A stretch of 64,000 nucleotides of DNA from Clostridia bacterium (GTDB taxonomy: Bacteria; Bacillota; Clostridia; Christensenellales; Pumilibacteraceae): contig JAAVYI010000016.1 in the NCBI GenBank assembly GCA_022791055.1, forward strand, positions 1-64,000, given 5' to 3'. A program made the position numbers and the translations under genes. Each line of letters begins with the position of its first letter. The first letter of the stretch is position 1. This document shows, one piece after another, positions 43,731-53,000 of this stretch. The notes below the pieces were generated by a model, which saw nothing but the letters and a program-made list of their open reading frames with translations, did not search any database and had not been told where the DNA came from.

Positions 43731-46190
43731 TTATGCGTCGCCGCCTATGCCCAACAACGGCGCATACCGCTCCGCCAAGCGATTTAAAATAGCATAGTCC
43801 AACAGACCTTTGCCGATCGCTACCTTGAAATACTGCGCGTCAAACGCCTCGAAAACCTCGACGGGAACGGGAACATGATCCGCAAATTCTTCATAGGTGA
43901 ACAGCCCGTACTTCGAAATGTCCGCCGCCATTGCCGCGCTGTCATATTGCATGGTGTCACCGTCTACTTCGAAAATGTTGAACAAGCCCCCGATACCGCC
44001 GGGCATGGACAGCATACCGTTGACGTAATAGCACAAATGTTGATACGTGACGGGACTGTATGCCGTCGTGTATTCGTCCCGCACAACGACATTTTCGAGC
44101 CGTACTTTCACCCGGGTCATTTGGCCGTTGCCGTCGGCTACCGCCTTGTTAAACCAATGCCCGATATACTGCGCAGCGTTTTCATCGAGATACACGTATC
44201 GATTGAGATCGCAGTCCCAGAATCCGTGTTCGGAAATGACCTTGACCGTCGTTCCGTCAGAAAAATACAGATTGATAACGCGGTAAATCCGTGCCGGATC
44301 TTTATCGATAAACAGGATCGGCGCGGTGTCGAATCGCCCCGTCTTGAGATTCCAAACAAGCAACAACTCGTTCCCTGTCAAGGTCTCTACCGGCACTTGC
44401 CGCCCGTCGGACAGCGTGATCAACGTGCCTTCGGCAACGCAACTGTCCTTGTCGTACATGGCGTAGATACTGCCCGGCGTGTCGTAAGGATATGACGCTA
44501 TCATCGTTCCCTGTACCACGTAACTGTAAATCAAACTGGCTTTGTACGTTCTTGTCGTATCCGTATACGTCGCGCCGTTTATGTTCCATTGCTTGAACAC
44601 ATACCCCTTGACCTCTTTAGCGCCCAACGTGATTGTCTGCTCGTTTACCAGTCGCACCGTTTCGGTATAAATGATGCTCGCGTCCTCGGTGCTGTAATAA
44701 TGAATGTCGTAATTCATCGAACAAACAGCCCATTTCGCATAAATGACCCCGTCGGATTCTTTATACCATCTGACGTTTCGACTGACCAACATATACGATG
44801 TACTGCCGTAATACGTCTGCCATTCGGCCGTAAAGTACTCCGTTCCCGTTCCGTTGGAGTTGGCATAATAACCGATAAACTGATACCCCCACCGCCCGGG
44901 CGCAAAATCTTCTACCGTCACAACATCGCCGTATTTGACTTGGATCTCGCTTGTATTGTTCCCGTATTGTTGCAAGGTAATCGTATAGGTGTTTTGCTCC
45001 CAGTACGCATATAAGGTACAGCCCGACGTTTTATCCCAAACATGCACGCTAACGAGATTCGGGCCGTCGTAATATTTTGCGCCGTTGCCGTTTCGCTGGT
45101 CGTAATACCCTTTAAAGGTGTAGCCCGTTCGTCTCGGTGCGACTATGCCGGCTGTCGGCATCGGCGACCCAAAAGTCGCATTCACTTCGCCGGAACCGCC
45201 GTACCCGCCGCTGTCTAGCTTGACCGTATATTGATTGCCGGTCCAATATGCGTAAATCTCTTTGTTGTCCGCAACGTCCCAATTGTTTGCGCTTGCCATA
45301 TTCGCATGGTAATACTTTGTCCCCGCACCGTCGGGCTTTTCGTAATAGCCCTGGAACGTATAACCCGCCCTTATCGGCGCCGTTGCGGTCGGCATGGCCG
45401 CATAATAGGTCGCTTGTACACTGGCAGAGCCGCCGCTGCCGCTCTGTCTGTTCAAAGTAACCGTATATACCTTCGCCGTCCAATACGCATAAAGCGTTCT
45501 ATCCTCGGAAATATTCCACGGGTTGGCGCTCGTCATATCCGCATGATAATATTGTGTTCCTTTGCCGTTTAGATCGGCATAATAACCGCGGAACACGTAT
45601 CCCGTTTTAGTCGGCGCGGTAATATCCGCCCCCGTAGGCATAGCCGATCCGTAAGTTGCCTGCACACTGCCGCAGCCGCCTGTTCCGCCTTGTCGGTGCA
45701 AAGATACGTTATATGTATTCCCCACCCAATACGCGTAAATCGTGTCGTCGCGCGCAATGTCCCAAACGGCATTGCCGGTCATATTGCGGTCATAATAGCA
45801 TGTCCCTTCACCGTTCGGCTGCGCATAATACCCTTGAAACGCATATCCCGGTCTTGTCGGCGCCGTCAGTCCTGTCGGCATGGCGGCCTGATAGTCAACG
45901 TTCACGCCGTCACTGCCGCCGCTGCCGTTTTGTTTGTTAAACGTCACCGTATATTGATTTTGAGAATATTGTGCATACAGCGTCAGATCATCGTCACTGT
46001 CATATGTATACGGCGCACGGACGGTCTTGCCCGTTCCGTCGGCTGCGGTATTCCATTCCAGAAAGGTAAATCCTTCTTTGGTAGCAACGGCCAAAGAATC
46101 GATAACGCATTGATAGGTTGCCTTTTGTGCGCTTTCGCTTACCGTTCCGCCGTTTCCGTCATAGCGGATCGTATATTCGTTATGCGCCAC
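43731..46190 (-). CDS. InlB B-repeat (Listeria-Bacteroides repeat) protein with C-terminal Hint domain
   Basis: 819 residues. About six repeats of ~80 residues fill residues 1-490 (forms like YTVTLNRQSGSGG, GYTFQGYYEKPDGAGTKYY, LYAYW), typical surface-protein beta-grasp units. From Cys584 there is a Hedgehog/intein (Hint) fold: SCVAEGTLITLSDGRQVPVE, VKVISEHGFWDCD with His655, and YSPVTYQHLCYYVNGM near 712-726. Hint domains self-cleave peptide bonds after the Cys. A C-terminal 90-residue part is unknown. The apparent start is GTG at 46190, right after an in-frame TAA, with no Shine-Dalgarno and no signal peptide, so the true N-terminus may be broken or lie in the upstream gene. Confidence 0.78.
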   Translation of the reverse strand: MAHNEYTIRYDGNGGTVSESAQKATYQCVIDSLAVATKEGFTFLEWNTAADGTGKTVRAPYTYDSDDDLTLYAQYSQNQYTVTFNKQNGSGGSDGVNVDYQAAMPTGLTAPTRPGYAFQGYYAQPNGEGTCYYDRNMTGNAVWDIARDDTIYAYWVGNTYNVSLHRQGGTGGCGSVQATYGSAMPTGADITAPTKTGYVFRGYYADLNGKGTQYYHADMTSANPWNISEDRTLYAYWTAKVYTVTLNRQSGSGGSASVQATYYAAMPTATAPIRAGYTFQGYYEKPDGAGTKYYHANMASANNWDVADNKEIYAYWTGNQYTVKLDSGGYGGSGEVNATFGSPMPTAGIVAPRRTGYTFKGYYDQRNGNGAKYYDGPNLVSVHVWDKTSGCTLYAYWEQNTYTITLQQYGNNTSEIQVKYGDVVTVEDFAPGRWGYQFIGYYANSNGTGTEYFTAEWQTYYGSTSYMLVSRNVRWYKESDGVIYAKWAVCSMNYDIHYYSTEDASIIYTETVRLVNEQTITLGAKEVKGYVFKQWNINGATYTDTTRTYKASLIYSYVVQGTMIASYPYDTPGSIYAMYDKDSCVAEGTLITLSDGRQVPVETLTGNELLLVWNLKTGRFDTAPILFIDKDPARIYRVINLYFSDGTTVKVISEHGFWDCDLNRYVYLDENAAQYIGHWFNKAVADGNGQMTRVKVRLENVVVRDEYTTAYSPVTYQHLCYYVNGMLSMPGGIGGLFNIFEVDGDTMQYDSAAMAADISKYGLFTYEEFADHVPVPVEVFEAFDAQYFKVAIGKGLLDYAILNRLAERYAPLLGIGGDA

Positions 46191-46212
46191 TTAGACGAAA
46201 CCGAGATATTGC

Positions 46213-47334
46213 TCAACTTTTTCCAGTCGTCCGTTTCCGCATGCGGTCGGCAATCGAAGTTACATTTACTTTCGGTTGCGGGACATGAGGAATAGGACGC
46301 ACACGCAAATCATCAATTGTTTCTGGCCATTCCACAGTAGTCGTGCCTTCCGCTACACCCGTAATAGAGACGCCCGAATCGGTATATTGCCAGTTGAACG
46401 TAGCTTCACCGGGAATTGTCAGATTGATATGCGTATAAAACGGCGTTACGATACCAAGTTCTTGCGCACGAGCCAAAACATCGATCAATACATTCCCCAC
46501 ACCGTATTTATCACTATACTCCCAATCATAGCGGTCGATTATGTATATGTTCACGTTCCCATTTCCGGCATCTTTCTTTTGAAAATAAAACTCACCCAAT
46601 GCGTTATAGGTATCGCCTTCGATAGTGCTTTCAAAAATGCCATGAAGAAAACCGGGAGAGCTTTGTTCAAAACCCGCCGCCAAGTCGTTATTTTCTTTCG
46701 CCAATGTAACGGCTATCTGCGGAGCCTCGGCAATGCGGCTGCCGAGAGTAGGCCAATAATCCATGTCCAGTTCCCGATTCGCCAAGTTCATCCAAAGCAA
46801 ATCATTAGCCAACACCCAACCCCGCATATAAAATCCTGCCGCGATTCCAATGACCTCTAACCTTGTAAGAAAATGTACCGCACATTCAATACATGTTTTT
46901 CCGGCGGTCAGATTGCAAGTACAATAGGGCGAAACGTGCGACGGAAATGCTGCATATGCGTTGTCGTTTAGTGCGCGGCTTCTGCTGCGCTGTACGCCGT
47001 AATAGATGTCTGCAAAATCCGAAATCGATTTCTCGACGGCGTCCAGCTTTGCAACCGTGAAAGTTTTCTCTTCGTCCGAATCGGTGTTGACTTTTTCCGA
47101 ATAAACTAGTTTTTGCTCGTTCAACACTTCGAGTATACTTGTCCCTTGCTCTTGCAATTCGGCCTCGATTGCGTCGATCCGCTCGATACAGTCGCTTGGC
47201 GTCCTTCCTGTTTCCGATTGCGCATAAACGGCTGTCGGATTTCGCATTTGCGCCGTAGAGATTACAAGTGTACCCAATAGCACACAACAAGCCATCAGTA
47301 CAAGTACGCCGACATTTCTTTTGATCGTTTTCAT
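46213..47334 (-). CDS. Secreted protein of unknown function
   Basis: 373 residues with a clear signal peptide (MKTIKRNVGVLVLMACCVLL, cleavage probably near AQSETGR). A helical, acidic segment follows (IDAIEAELQEQGTSILEVLN), then a Cys cluster YCTCNLTAGKTCIECAVHFL and a mixed alpha/beta domain (GEFYFQKKDAGNGNVNIYII). No known family is recognised. AGGAGGAAG precedes the ATG. It ends 22 bases before the InlB-repeat/Hint frame and may once have been its N-terminal part. The base composition is A+T-richer than the central window. Confidence 0.7.
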   Translation of the reverse strand: MKTIKRNVGVLVLMACCVLLGTLVISTAQMRNPTAVYAQSETGRTPSDCIERIDAIEAELQEQGTSILEVLNEQKLVYSEKVNTDSDEEKTFTVAKLDAVEKSISDFADIYYGVQRSRSRALNDNAYAAFPSHVSPYCTCNLTAGKTCIECAVHFLTRLEVIGIAAGFYMRGWVLANDLLWMNLANRELDMDYWPTLGSRIAEAPQIAVTLAKENNDLAAGFEQSSPGFLHGIFESTIEGDTYNALGEFYFQKKDAGNGNVNIYIIDRYDWEYSDKYGVGNVLIDVLARAQELGIVTPFYTHINLTIPGEATFNWQYTDSGVSITGVAEGTTTVEWPETIDDLRVRPIPHVPQPKVNVTSIADRMRKRTTGKS

Positions 47335-47353
47335 AATCTTCCTCCTAATTGAT

Positions 47354-47803
47354 TTAATAACCTTGAATATGAACGATAAGCATCTGTTTTTCTACACTAT
47401 AAAAGAAATAAACTCCGCTTGTATACAACCAAAGATAAGCATCATTTTCAAAATCTTTTGCCAAATATTCATCCGGAATCTCAAGACTCGACAAAAAGGC
47501 TATAGGGGGCGTAAAATGTTTTTCTATCTCTTCATTGCGCCCTTCTGTAAATTCTTTTTCTAATAACCATTCCGTAGGATCATTTTCAAACACAAACACT
47601 GTATACTGACTTTCACGCCCCGGGGCAAAACCAAGATCTTTACGATAATGATATTCCATCTTTGCGTCAGTGGGAATCTCAATCTCCGTAAGGCGATTTA
47701 TCCTTTTCCTAGCGGATGCTTCCTCATTCACGCACCCCGCCAACCCCATCGCACCGAACAGGATCGCCACCACACTCAACAAACAAACCAATTTCTTCCA
47801 CAT
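47354..47803 (-). CDS. Small lipoprotein, paralogue of the next upstream gene
   Basis: 149 residues from MWKKLVCLLSVVAILFGAMG at 47803, with lipobox GLAGC. The mature part holds EIPTDAKMEYHYRKDLG, VFVFENDPTEWL and a C-terminal aromatic strand VYFFYSVEKQMLIVH. The upstream paralogue (47904-48362) has the same order of motifs with about half the residues changed, while the signal-peptide DNA is nearly identical. The function is unknown. GGAGGTGAG precedes the ATG. Confidence 0.75.
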   Translation of the reverse strand: MWKKLVCLLSVVAILFGAMGLAGCVNEEASARKRINRLTEIEIPTDAKMEYHYRKDLGFAPGRESQYTVFVFENDPTEWLLEKEFTEGRNEEIEKHFTPPIAFLSSLEIPDEYLAKDFENDAYLWLYTSGVYFFYSVEKQMLIVHIQGY

Positions 47804-47903
47804 TCGTCTCACCTCCATGTGATTCGCTACAAAGATTCCACCCATTGATTGTATTTTTGTGAATTTATATTATAGCGCACGAAACTATATAGTCATATCG
47901 GTT

Positions 47904-48362
47904 TTAACTTGGAGTACTGTAAACCATAAGCATTGACTGTTCGGGGAAATAAGCAAAATATACACCATTTGCCTGCAACCACAGATAAATATTTTGAAAA
48001 TTCGGTATTTGCTCGTCCGGAACTTTTTCCCCTAATACTTTCACTAGTCCCCAAGCGCTATCCAAAAAGCCATGTTCAAAATCCGTATCCTTTGCTTCGG
48101 AAAAATTATTTTCTTCCAACCAATCGACTGGATCGTTCTCAAAAGTGAATACAGCATAATGCGCTTTTCTTCCATGCACCGGAATGACGCCCGACTCTTC
48201 GGCATAGCGATATTCCAGTTTTGCGTCGTCGGGGATTTCAATTCCGGCATTGTTTTTAATATTCTTCCTAGCGGATGCTTCCTCATTCACGCACCCCACC
48301 AATCCCATCGCACCGAACAGGATCGCGACCACGCTCAATAAACAAACCAATTTCTTCCACAT
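47904..48362 (-). CDS. Small lipoprotein, paralogue of the downstream gene
   Basis: 152 residues from MWKKLVCLLSVVAILFGAMG at 48362, with lipobox GLVGC followed by VNEEASARK. The mature part has EIPDDAKLEYRY, YAVFTFENDPVDWLEENNF and VYFAYFPEQSMLMVY. GGAGGG precedes the ATG, and the ATG at 48380 is less likely. A strong promoter lies upstream (48449-48477). With the 47354 gene it forms a tandem pair of surface lipoproteins next to the secreted InlB/Hint proteins. Confidence 0.75.
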   Translation of the reverse strand: MWKKLVCLLSVVAILFGAMGLVGCVNEEASARKNIKNNAGIEIPDDAKLEYRYAEESGVIPVHGRKAHYAVFTFENDPVDWLEENNFSEAKDTDFEHGFLDSAWGLVKVLGEKVPDEQIPNFQNIYLWLQANGVYFAYFPEQSMLMVYSTPS

Positions 48363-48448
48363 ATGCTTTTCACCCTCCATATGTCAAATGCCTAAAACCT
48401 TCACCCCATTTGATATATTTTCTGTTACGCAAAATCAATTATAGTTAA

Positions 48449-48477
48449 ATTATAGCATACTAAACTATTTTTGTCAA
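48449..48477 (-). promoter_or_regulatory. Promoter P1 of the lipoprotein pair
   Basis: TTGACA (48477-48472), a 17-base spacer and TATAAT (48454-48449), followed by TTAACTATAA. Confidence 0.8.
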
Positions 48478-48504
48478 TACTAATATAAAAATTTCTTGAA
48501 AATT

Positions 48505-48660
48505 CAAAATCACGGTATCGACGCTTTTTCCGGTGAAAGATGTACCGATCTAACAATCATTTCTTACTTCCCACCCCTCTATGTTCGATTTCTTTACAAA
48601 CGAAAAAAATGTTTATAGTTAGATTATACTATAAGCATTTTTGTTTGTCAATTGATTTGC
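48505..48660 (-). promoter_or_regulatory. Second, duplicated promoter (P2) in an A+T-rich gap
   Basis: TTGACA (48651-48646), a 17-base spacer and TATAAT (48628-48623), followed by CTAACTATAA as in P1, so the promoter block looks duplicated. Downstream a 16-codon ORF (MIVRSVHLSPEKASIP) follows GGGGTGGGAAG. Otherwise nothing is seen in 48381-48737. Confidence 0.6.
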
Positions 48661-48737
48661 ATTTTAAGTACTGAAAACTGCACTGTTTCCTTGTCCTGTA
48701 TTTTTACTCGGAAATCGAAATTCCCCCGCTTTTTCCT

Positions 48738-48766
48738 TTGACAAATGCGCCGCAATATGCTATACT
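48738..48766 (+). promoter_or_regulatory. Promoter of tRNA-Val
   Basis: TTGACA (48738-48743), a 17-base spacer and TATACT (48761-48766), 12 bases before the tRNA. Confidence 0.85.
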
Positions 48767-48778
48767 ACCAATCGTCGT

Positions 48779-48854
48779 GGAAGTTTAGCTCAGTTGGGAG
48801 AGCATCTGCCTTACAAGCAGGGGGTCACAGGTTCGAGCCCTGTAACTTCCACCA
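48779..48854 (+). tRNA. tRNA-Val (anticodon UAC)
   Basis: 76 bases with a complete cloverleaf. The acceptor is GGAAGTT/AACTTCC, the D arm is AGCTCAGTTGGGAGAGC, the anticodon stem CTGCC..AGCAG has loop CTTACAA giving TAC, and the T arm is ACAGGTTCGAGCCCTGT. The CCA end is encoded. It has its own promoter and terminator. Confidence 0.97.
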
Positions 48855-48856
48855 AG

Positions 48857-48896
48857 AACAGCACGCAATTTGCACCGCAAGATTGCGTGCTGTTTC
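48857..48896 (+). terminator. Terminator of tRNA-Val
   Basis: AACAGCACGCAAT and ATTGCGTGCTGTT form a 13-base stem starting 3 bases after the tRNA, with a short T stretch. Confidence 0.75.
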
Positions 48897-48905
48897 TATT
48901 TGCGA

Positions 48906-49088
48906 GCAGAGGACATTTTGATCGCCGACGTGCAAAGCGCCGTTGACTTGATGATGAGCATGCAAGTACGAGACGGGGATCAAAAATATCGCCTTTCCAA
49001 AAATCGGATTGCGGATCGATTTTTCATATTGCGCAACGTCCGCGACATATTTTTTACCGGCACATTGGAAAAAGCGGTCGCCAAACCG
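48906..49088 (+). pseudogene. Remnant of a DUF4180-type gene
   Basis: The frame encodes EDILIADVQSAVDLMMSMQV, then NRIADRFFILR, then directly NVRDIFFTGTLEKAVAK. The first and last blocks match what I recall of the start and end of the DUF4180 family (..IIKDVQDALDLM..DFFDL..INFVSSLEEALEKL), while the middle ~40 residues and the N-terminus are missing. There is no ribosome binding site or plausible start. I read it as a decayed gene with an internal deletion; the family match is from memory and not searched. Confidence 0.45.
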
Positions 49089-49102
49089 GCAACCGCTTTT
49101 TC
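49068..49102. terminator. Bidirectional terminator downstream of fructokinase
   Basis: GAAAAAGCGG and CCGCTTTTTC pair with T-rich arms on both strands. It ends the fructokinase-GH32 transcript on the minus strand. Confidence 0.85.
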
Positions 49103-49139
49103 GGCAGTAGCGTTCACGCAGACGCGAACTACAAATAAC

Positions 49140-50057
49140 TTATAGCAAGCGTTCTATTTCCGCTTGGGTGGGCAAGCTGTTGAGCGCGCCGCGGGCGGTG
49201 GTCGCAAGCGCGCCGGCAACGTTGGCAAAACGGAAGATCTCATATAGCGCCGCGTCGGAAAGCGCGGTAAAATCTTTGCCGTCTAACCGACTTAGCAGCG
49301 CGCCGTAAAACGCGTCACCCGCCCCCGTCGTATCGACCGGCTTAACCGCAATACTCGGCACCGTGCAAACGCGGTTGCCGATACAGTACGCGCTGCCCTT
49401 GCCGCCTAACGTCACACACACCAGTTTGTCGGGGCGCGACACTTTTTTGATGCCGTCCAGCCCGCGCATACCGGTGAACATCTCCAGTTCGTCCTCCGAA
49501 TATTTGACGATGTCGGAGGCGTCTGCGATCTTTGCGTAAATCTTTTTCGCGGCAACAGCGTCGGGGAAAATGTCGTCGCGGTAGTTGATGTCGAAGCTGA
49601 GCTTTTTGCCCGCCTTCTTGACCGCGTCGACCGCTTGCTCGGCGAACGCCACGCCCTCGCGCTCGCTCAGCATCAGCGACCCGATATGCACGATGTCGGC
49701 GCTTTGGACCCGTTTGAGCGTCTCTTTCGCCAATCGATAATCGGCCGTGCGCTTGCGGTAAAAGCAAAAACTGCGCTCCCCGTCCGCGGCCAGCTCGACA
49801 AAAGCCAGCGTGGTGTTGGCGTCCGGCAAGACCGCTATATCGGTAAAGGCAAGCCCCTGCCGCGCCGCAAACGCCGTCAAATAGCGGCCGATGATGTCGT
49901 CGCCCACGCACCCGACAAAGCCGCTGACCCCGCCGGCGCGACTGCAAGCGCACGCCACGTTAAACGGCGCGCCGCCGGCATACCGCTCGTAAGAAATCAG
50001 CTCGCCCTGCCGCGACCCGATCAGATCCGCCAAAATTTCGCCGTAACAAACTACCAT
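49140..50057 (-). CDS. scrK: Fructokinase (PfkB family)
   Basis: Phosphorylates fructose released by the GH32 enzymes of this locus. It has 305 residues. PfkB marks are LISYERYAGGAPFNVACACSRAGG near residue 20, VHIGSLMLSEREG, KYSEDELEMFTG, and the ATP/anion-hole motif KPVDTTGAGDAFYGALLSRL. Among PfkB sugar kinases, the GGAPFNVA form and the GH32 neighbours favour fructokinase. It starts 6 bases after the stop of the membrane-anchored GH32 gene and is the last gene of that transcript. Confidence 0.88.
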   Translation of the reverse strand: MVVCYGEILADLIGSRQGELISYERYAGGAPFNVACACSRAGGVSGFVGCVGDDIIGRYLTAFAARQGLAFTDIAVLPDANTTLAFVELAADGERSFCFYRKRTADYRLAKETLKRVQSADIVHIGSLMLSEREGVAFAEQAVDAVKKAGKKLSFDINYRDDIFPDAVAAKKIYAKIADASDIVKYSEDELEMFTGMRGLDGIKKVSRPDKLVCVTLGGKGSAYCIGNRVCTVPSIAVKPVDTTGAGDAFYGALLSRLDGKDFTALSDAALYEIFRFANVAGALATTARGALNSLPTQAEIERLL

Positions 50058-50063
50058 AACTTT

Positions 50064-53000
50064 TTACTCCCGTCCTTTGCGTTTCATCGCCGCGATCCAG
50101 TATACCGCAAATGCCGCCGCCGCGCAACCGATTAGTACCGCCGCCACAATGCTGATGATCATGCCCGTCCTGTCGACCGGCGCCGGCGGTACGACGGTAA
50201 ACCCGAACACGTATTCGAGCGCGCCTTGATCCGTCCGTATCCGCAGCGTGTGATCGCCCGTCTTTAGCGCCGCCACAACGTCGCCGCTTAACGTCAGCGA
50301 CGAGTTTTCCAGCGCATATTCGACCGGCTTGCCGTCCAACAGCACCGCCTCGACGGTCGCCGTGCCGAGCGCCATCGCCAGCGTCAGGCTGTCGCCGCTA
50401 CCGAGCGTGCGGTAGCTGTCGAAGATCTGTACGGCGGTATAGGTGTCGAGCGTAAAGGCCGCCGTGTTGCCGCTTGCAAACAGCACGGTGAACGCGTACT
50501 GCTTGCCGCCCAACAGCGAGGCGACATAGGTTTGTTTCAGCGACAGCACGCCGTCCTCGACCGCGTAGTCGTCGGCCGTCAAGTACGTCTTGTCCGTCTC
50601 GTTGCGCACTAAAAACGCCGCATCGCCCACCGGCAAGCGCACCGATTCGCCCGCGCCGTAGATCGGCGCAATGCGAATATCGTCAAACGCGAATGCCCCG
50701 TTAAACACATTCAACCCCAAATGCCCGCCTTCGTACAGCCCGTGTTCGGTCGCAATCACCGTCTGCCCGTTGACCGCCACCGTGATCGCGCCCTGCTTGA
50801 CGGTGACGGCATAGCGCACCGGCGCGCCGCGGCGCAAGGCCAGCGGATATGTTTCGATCGACTCGCCGCCGCTCATCCACAGTTTGACTTGCTGCGCCGC
50901 ATAGTCGTAGTTGGCGCAGTAGTACGTGTGGTACCGATCGCCCGCGGCAAACATAAACCCGAACGCAACGGCGTTGTCGCTGCGCGCCGTCACCGTCGCC
51001 GACAGCGAAAAATCGGTAAACACGTCGTCGGTGTAAACAAACCCGTCGCCGCTCGCGCTGCCCACATAGCCGTCATCGCGCACCCACTTGCCGGCATACG
51101 TCGTCGTAAACGCCAAGTCGGACGCAGCGCGCCCCGAAAGCACGGTAACGGCAAACTGCTTTTCATGCCCGTTGTAGCGTGCCGTGACCACCGCACGGCC
51201 GACCTTGTTTGCCGCAACCGCCAAACTGCCGTCGCCGCGCTTTTCGACCGTAACGACATCGCCGTCGGCCGCATACGTCACGGCCGCCGCATCGAACGCG
51301 CGGTTGGGCGATCCGGCCAGCACGGTAAGCGTGTCGCCGACATACAGCGTCTCGTCGCGCGCGCTCAAGTAAAACGAACCGAACGCCGCACAATCGTCGC
51401 CGTTGTCCCAAATGCCGTCGAGCGCGTACACGGCGACGTCGGCGGCAATCTTTCCGTCGCTCGTCAGCGACATGCCGTTACTGAATAGCGACGGAAATAT
51501 CGCCACGTTGGCGCTCGCCTCGCCCTTGCCGCCCGACACAAACAAATCGCCCCAATCGAGATACGCATGAATCCGCACTTTGCCGTCCTGCGGCAGAAGC
51601 TGCGTCGTGTACGGGATACGGTAGCGCGCCGTGTCTTTTGCCGACAGCGACGAGCGACTGCGATCGACCGTCAGCGTCATACTCTCTATATCATAATCAA
51701 TATCGGTGTGTTCGTATTCGGATACGGCCAGTTGCAAGTTGACCCGTTTGGCCGTCGTGTCGGTCACGTCCAGCGTCACGTCGATCTCGGCGACCGACGC
51801 CCGCACCCCGTCCAAAACGTTGCTTGCGCCGACCGTCACGCCCGTCTGCTTATATAAAGGCACCTCTTGCCGCAGCGTCTCGAACGCGCGCACGGGATTG
51901 CGCGCCAGCATAAGCGCACCGCCCACGTCCTCGAGCGTCAACTCGTATGCCATCGTCATGCCGCCGTTCCAGTTGTCGCGCAAACCGCCGCTGCCCTTTT
52001 CGGCGTAGTCGTCGACCGTTTTCCAGTTGGCCGCCCAACTGACGCCGATCCGCCGCCCGTCGGGCGCGTTGTTGAACGTCTGTACGGCGTAGCTGTCGAA
52101 CCCGAACGAAAACGCGCGCAGCGTCTCGCCCTCGTATGCGGTGAATAAGCCGTTCTCGTCGCACGTGCCCAGCACATAATATTCGTTGGGGTATTCGTGC
52201 GTTTCCCGGCTCGTGCCGTTATATTCGTGCGACTGCGGTTTGTCCTCGGGCGACAGTAGCAAAACCCAGGTCTGCGCGCCGAACGCCTCCGACAGACTGT
52301 CGGGGGTGTTGAGCGGGAACAGGTCGGGACACTCGCCCCAAAAGCCGGTGCTGCCGACGTAGTCCCAGTCGAGCAGATCGTCCGACACAAACTGTACCAC
52401 CTCGCCGCCGCCCACGACCATCATCCACTTGCCGAGCGCGTCGCTCCAAAACACTTTGGGGTCGCGGAAATCGCCGGGATATTGTAAACCGATACTTTCC
52501 GCCGCGTCCCCATCGCCGACCGTCAAATTGTTCGCCGTCTTAAGCACCTCACGAAATTCGGTATGCGCGAATGTCTCGCCGTCGGGCGAATAGGCCACCG
52601 TCTGCCGCTGGTCGGTCGTCCCCTCGACCGCCGCCTCCGCATCGCGTTCTTCGGCCGTCTTGGGCTGTGTGAAAATCGCATAGAACCCGGCCTCGTTCTT
52701 GTATCCGCGCGCCTTATGCTCCTCCGAAACGTACACCGCGCTCCCCGAAAAGATCGGCCCGGTCGGAACGGTGTCGTCGGCCAGATACGCCGGGTCGCCC
52801 GCCCACAGCGGCTCGATCGCCACGTTATGCTCCTGCCAATGCACCAAATCGGTGCTGGTGGCGTGTCCCCAGTGCATGGCGTCCCAACGGTTGCCGGTGA
52901 CGGCGTATTGATAGTACATGTGATACGTCCCGCCGTCGCCGCTTGCGTTCGGTATGTACAACAGCCCGTTCGGGTCGTTGTTCCAATGCTCGTTCGGAGT

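Noticed and set aside
48870-49145. Functional 91-residue gene after tRNA-Val
   Set aside because: Its start would lie in the tRNA terminator stem, there is no ribosome binding site, and the last part runs through another terminator. It is better read as a remnant.
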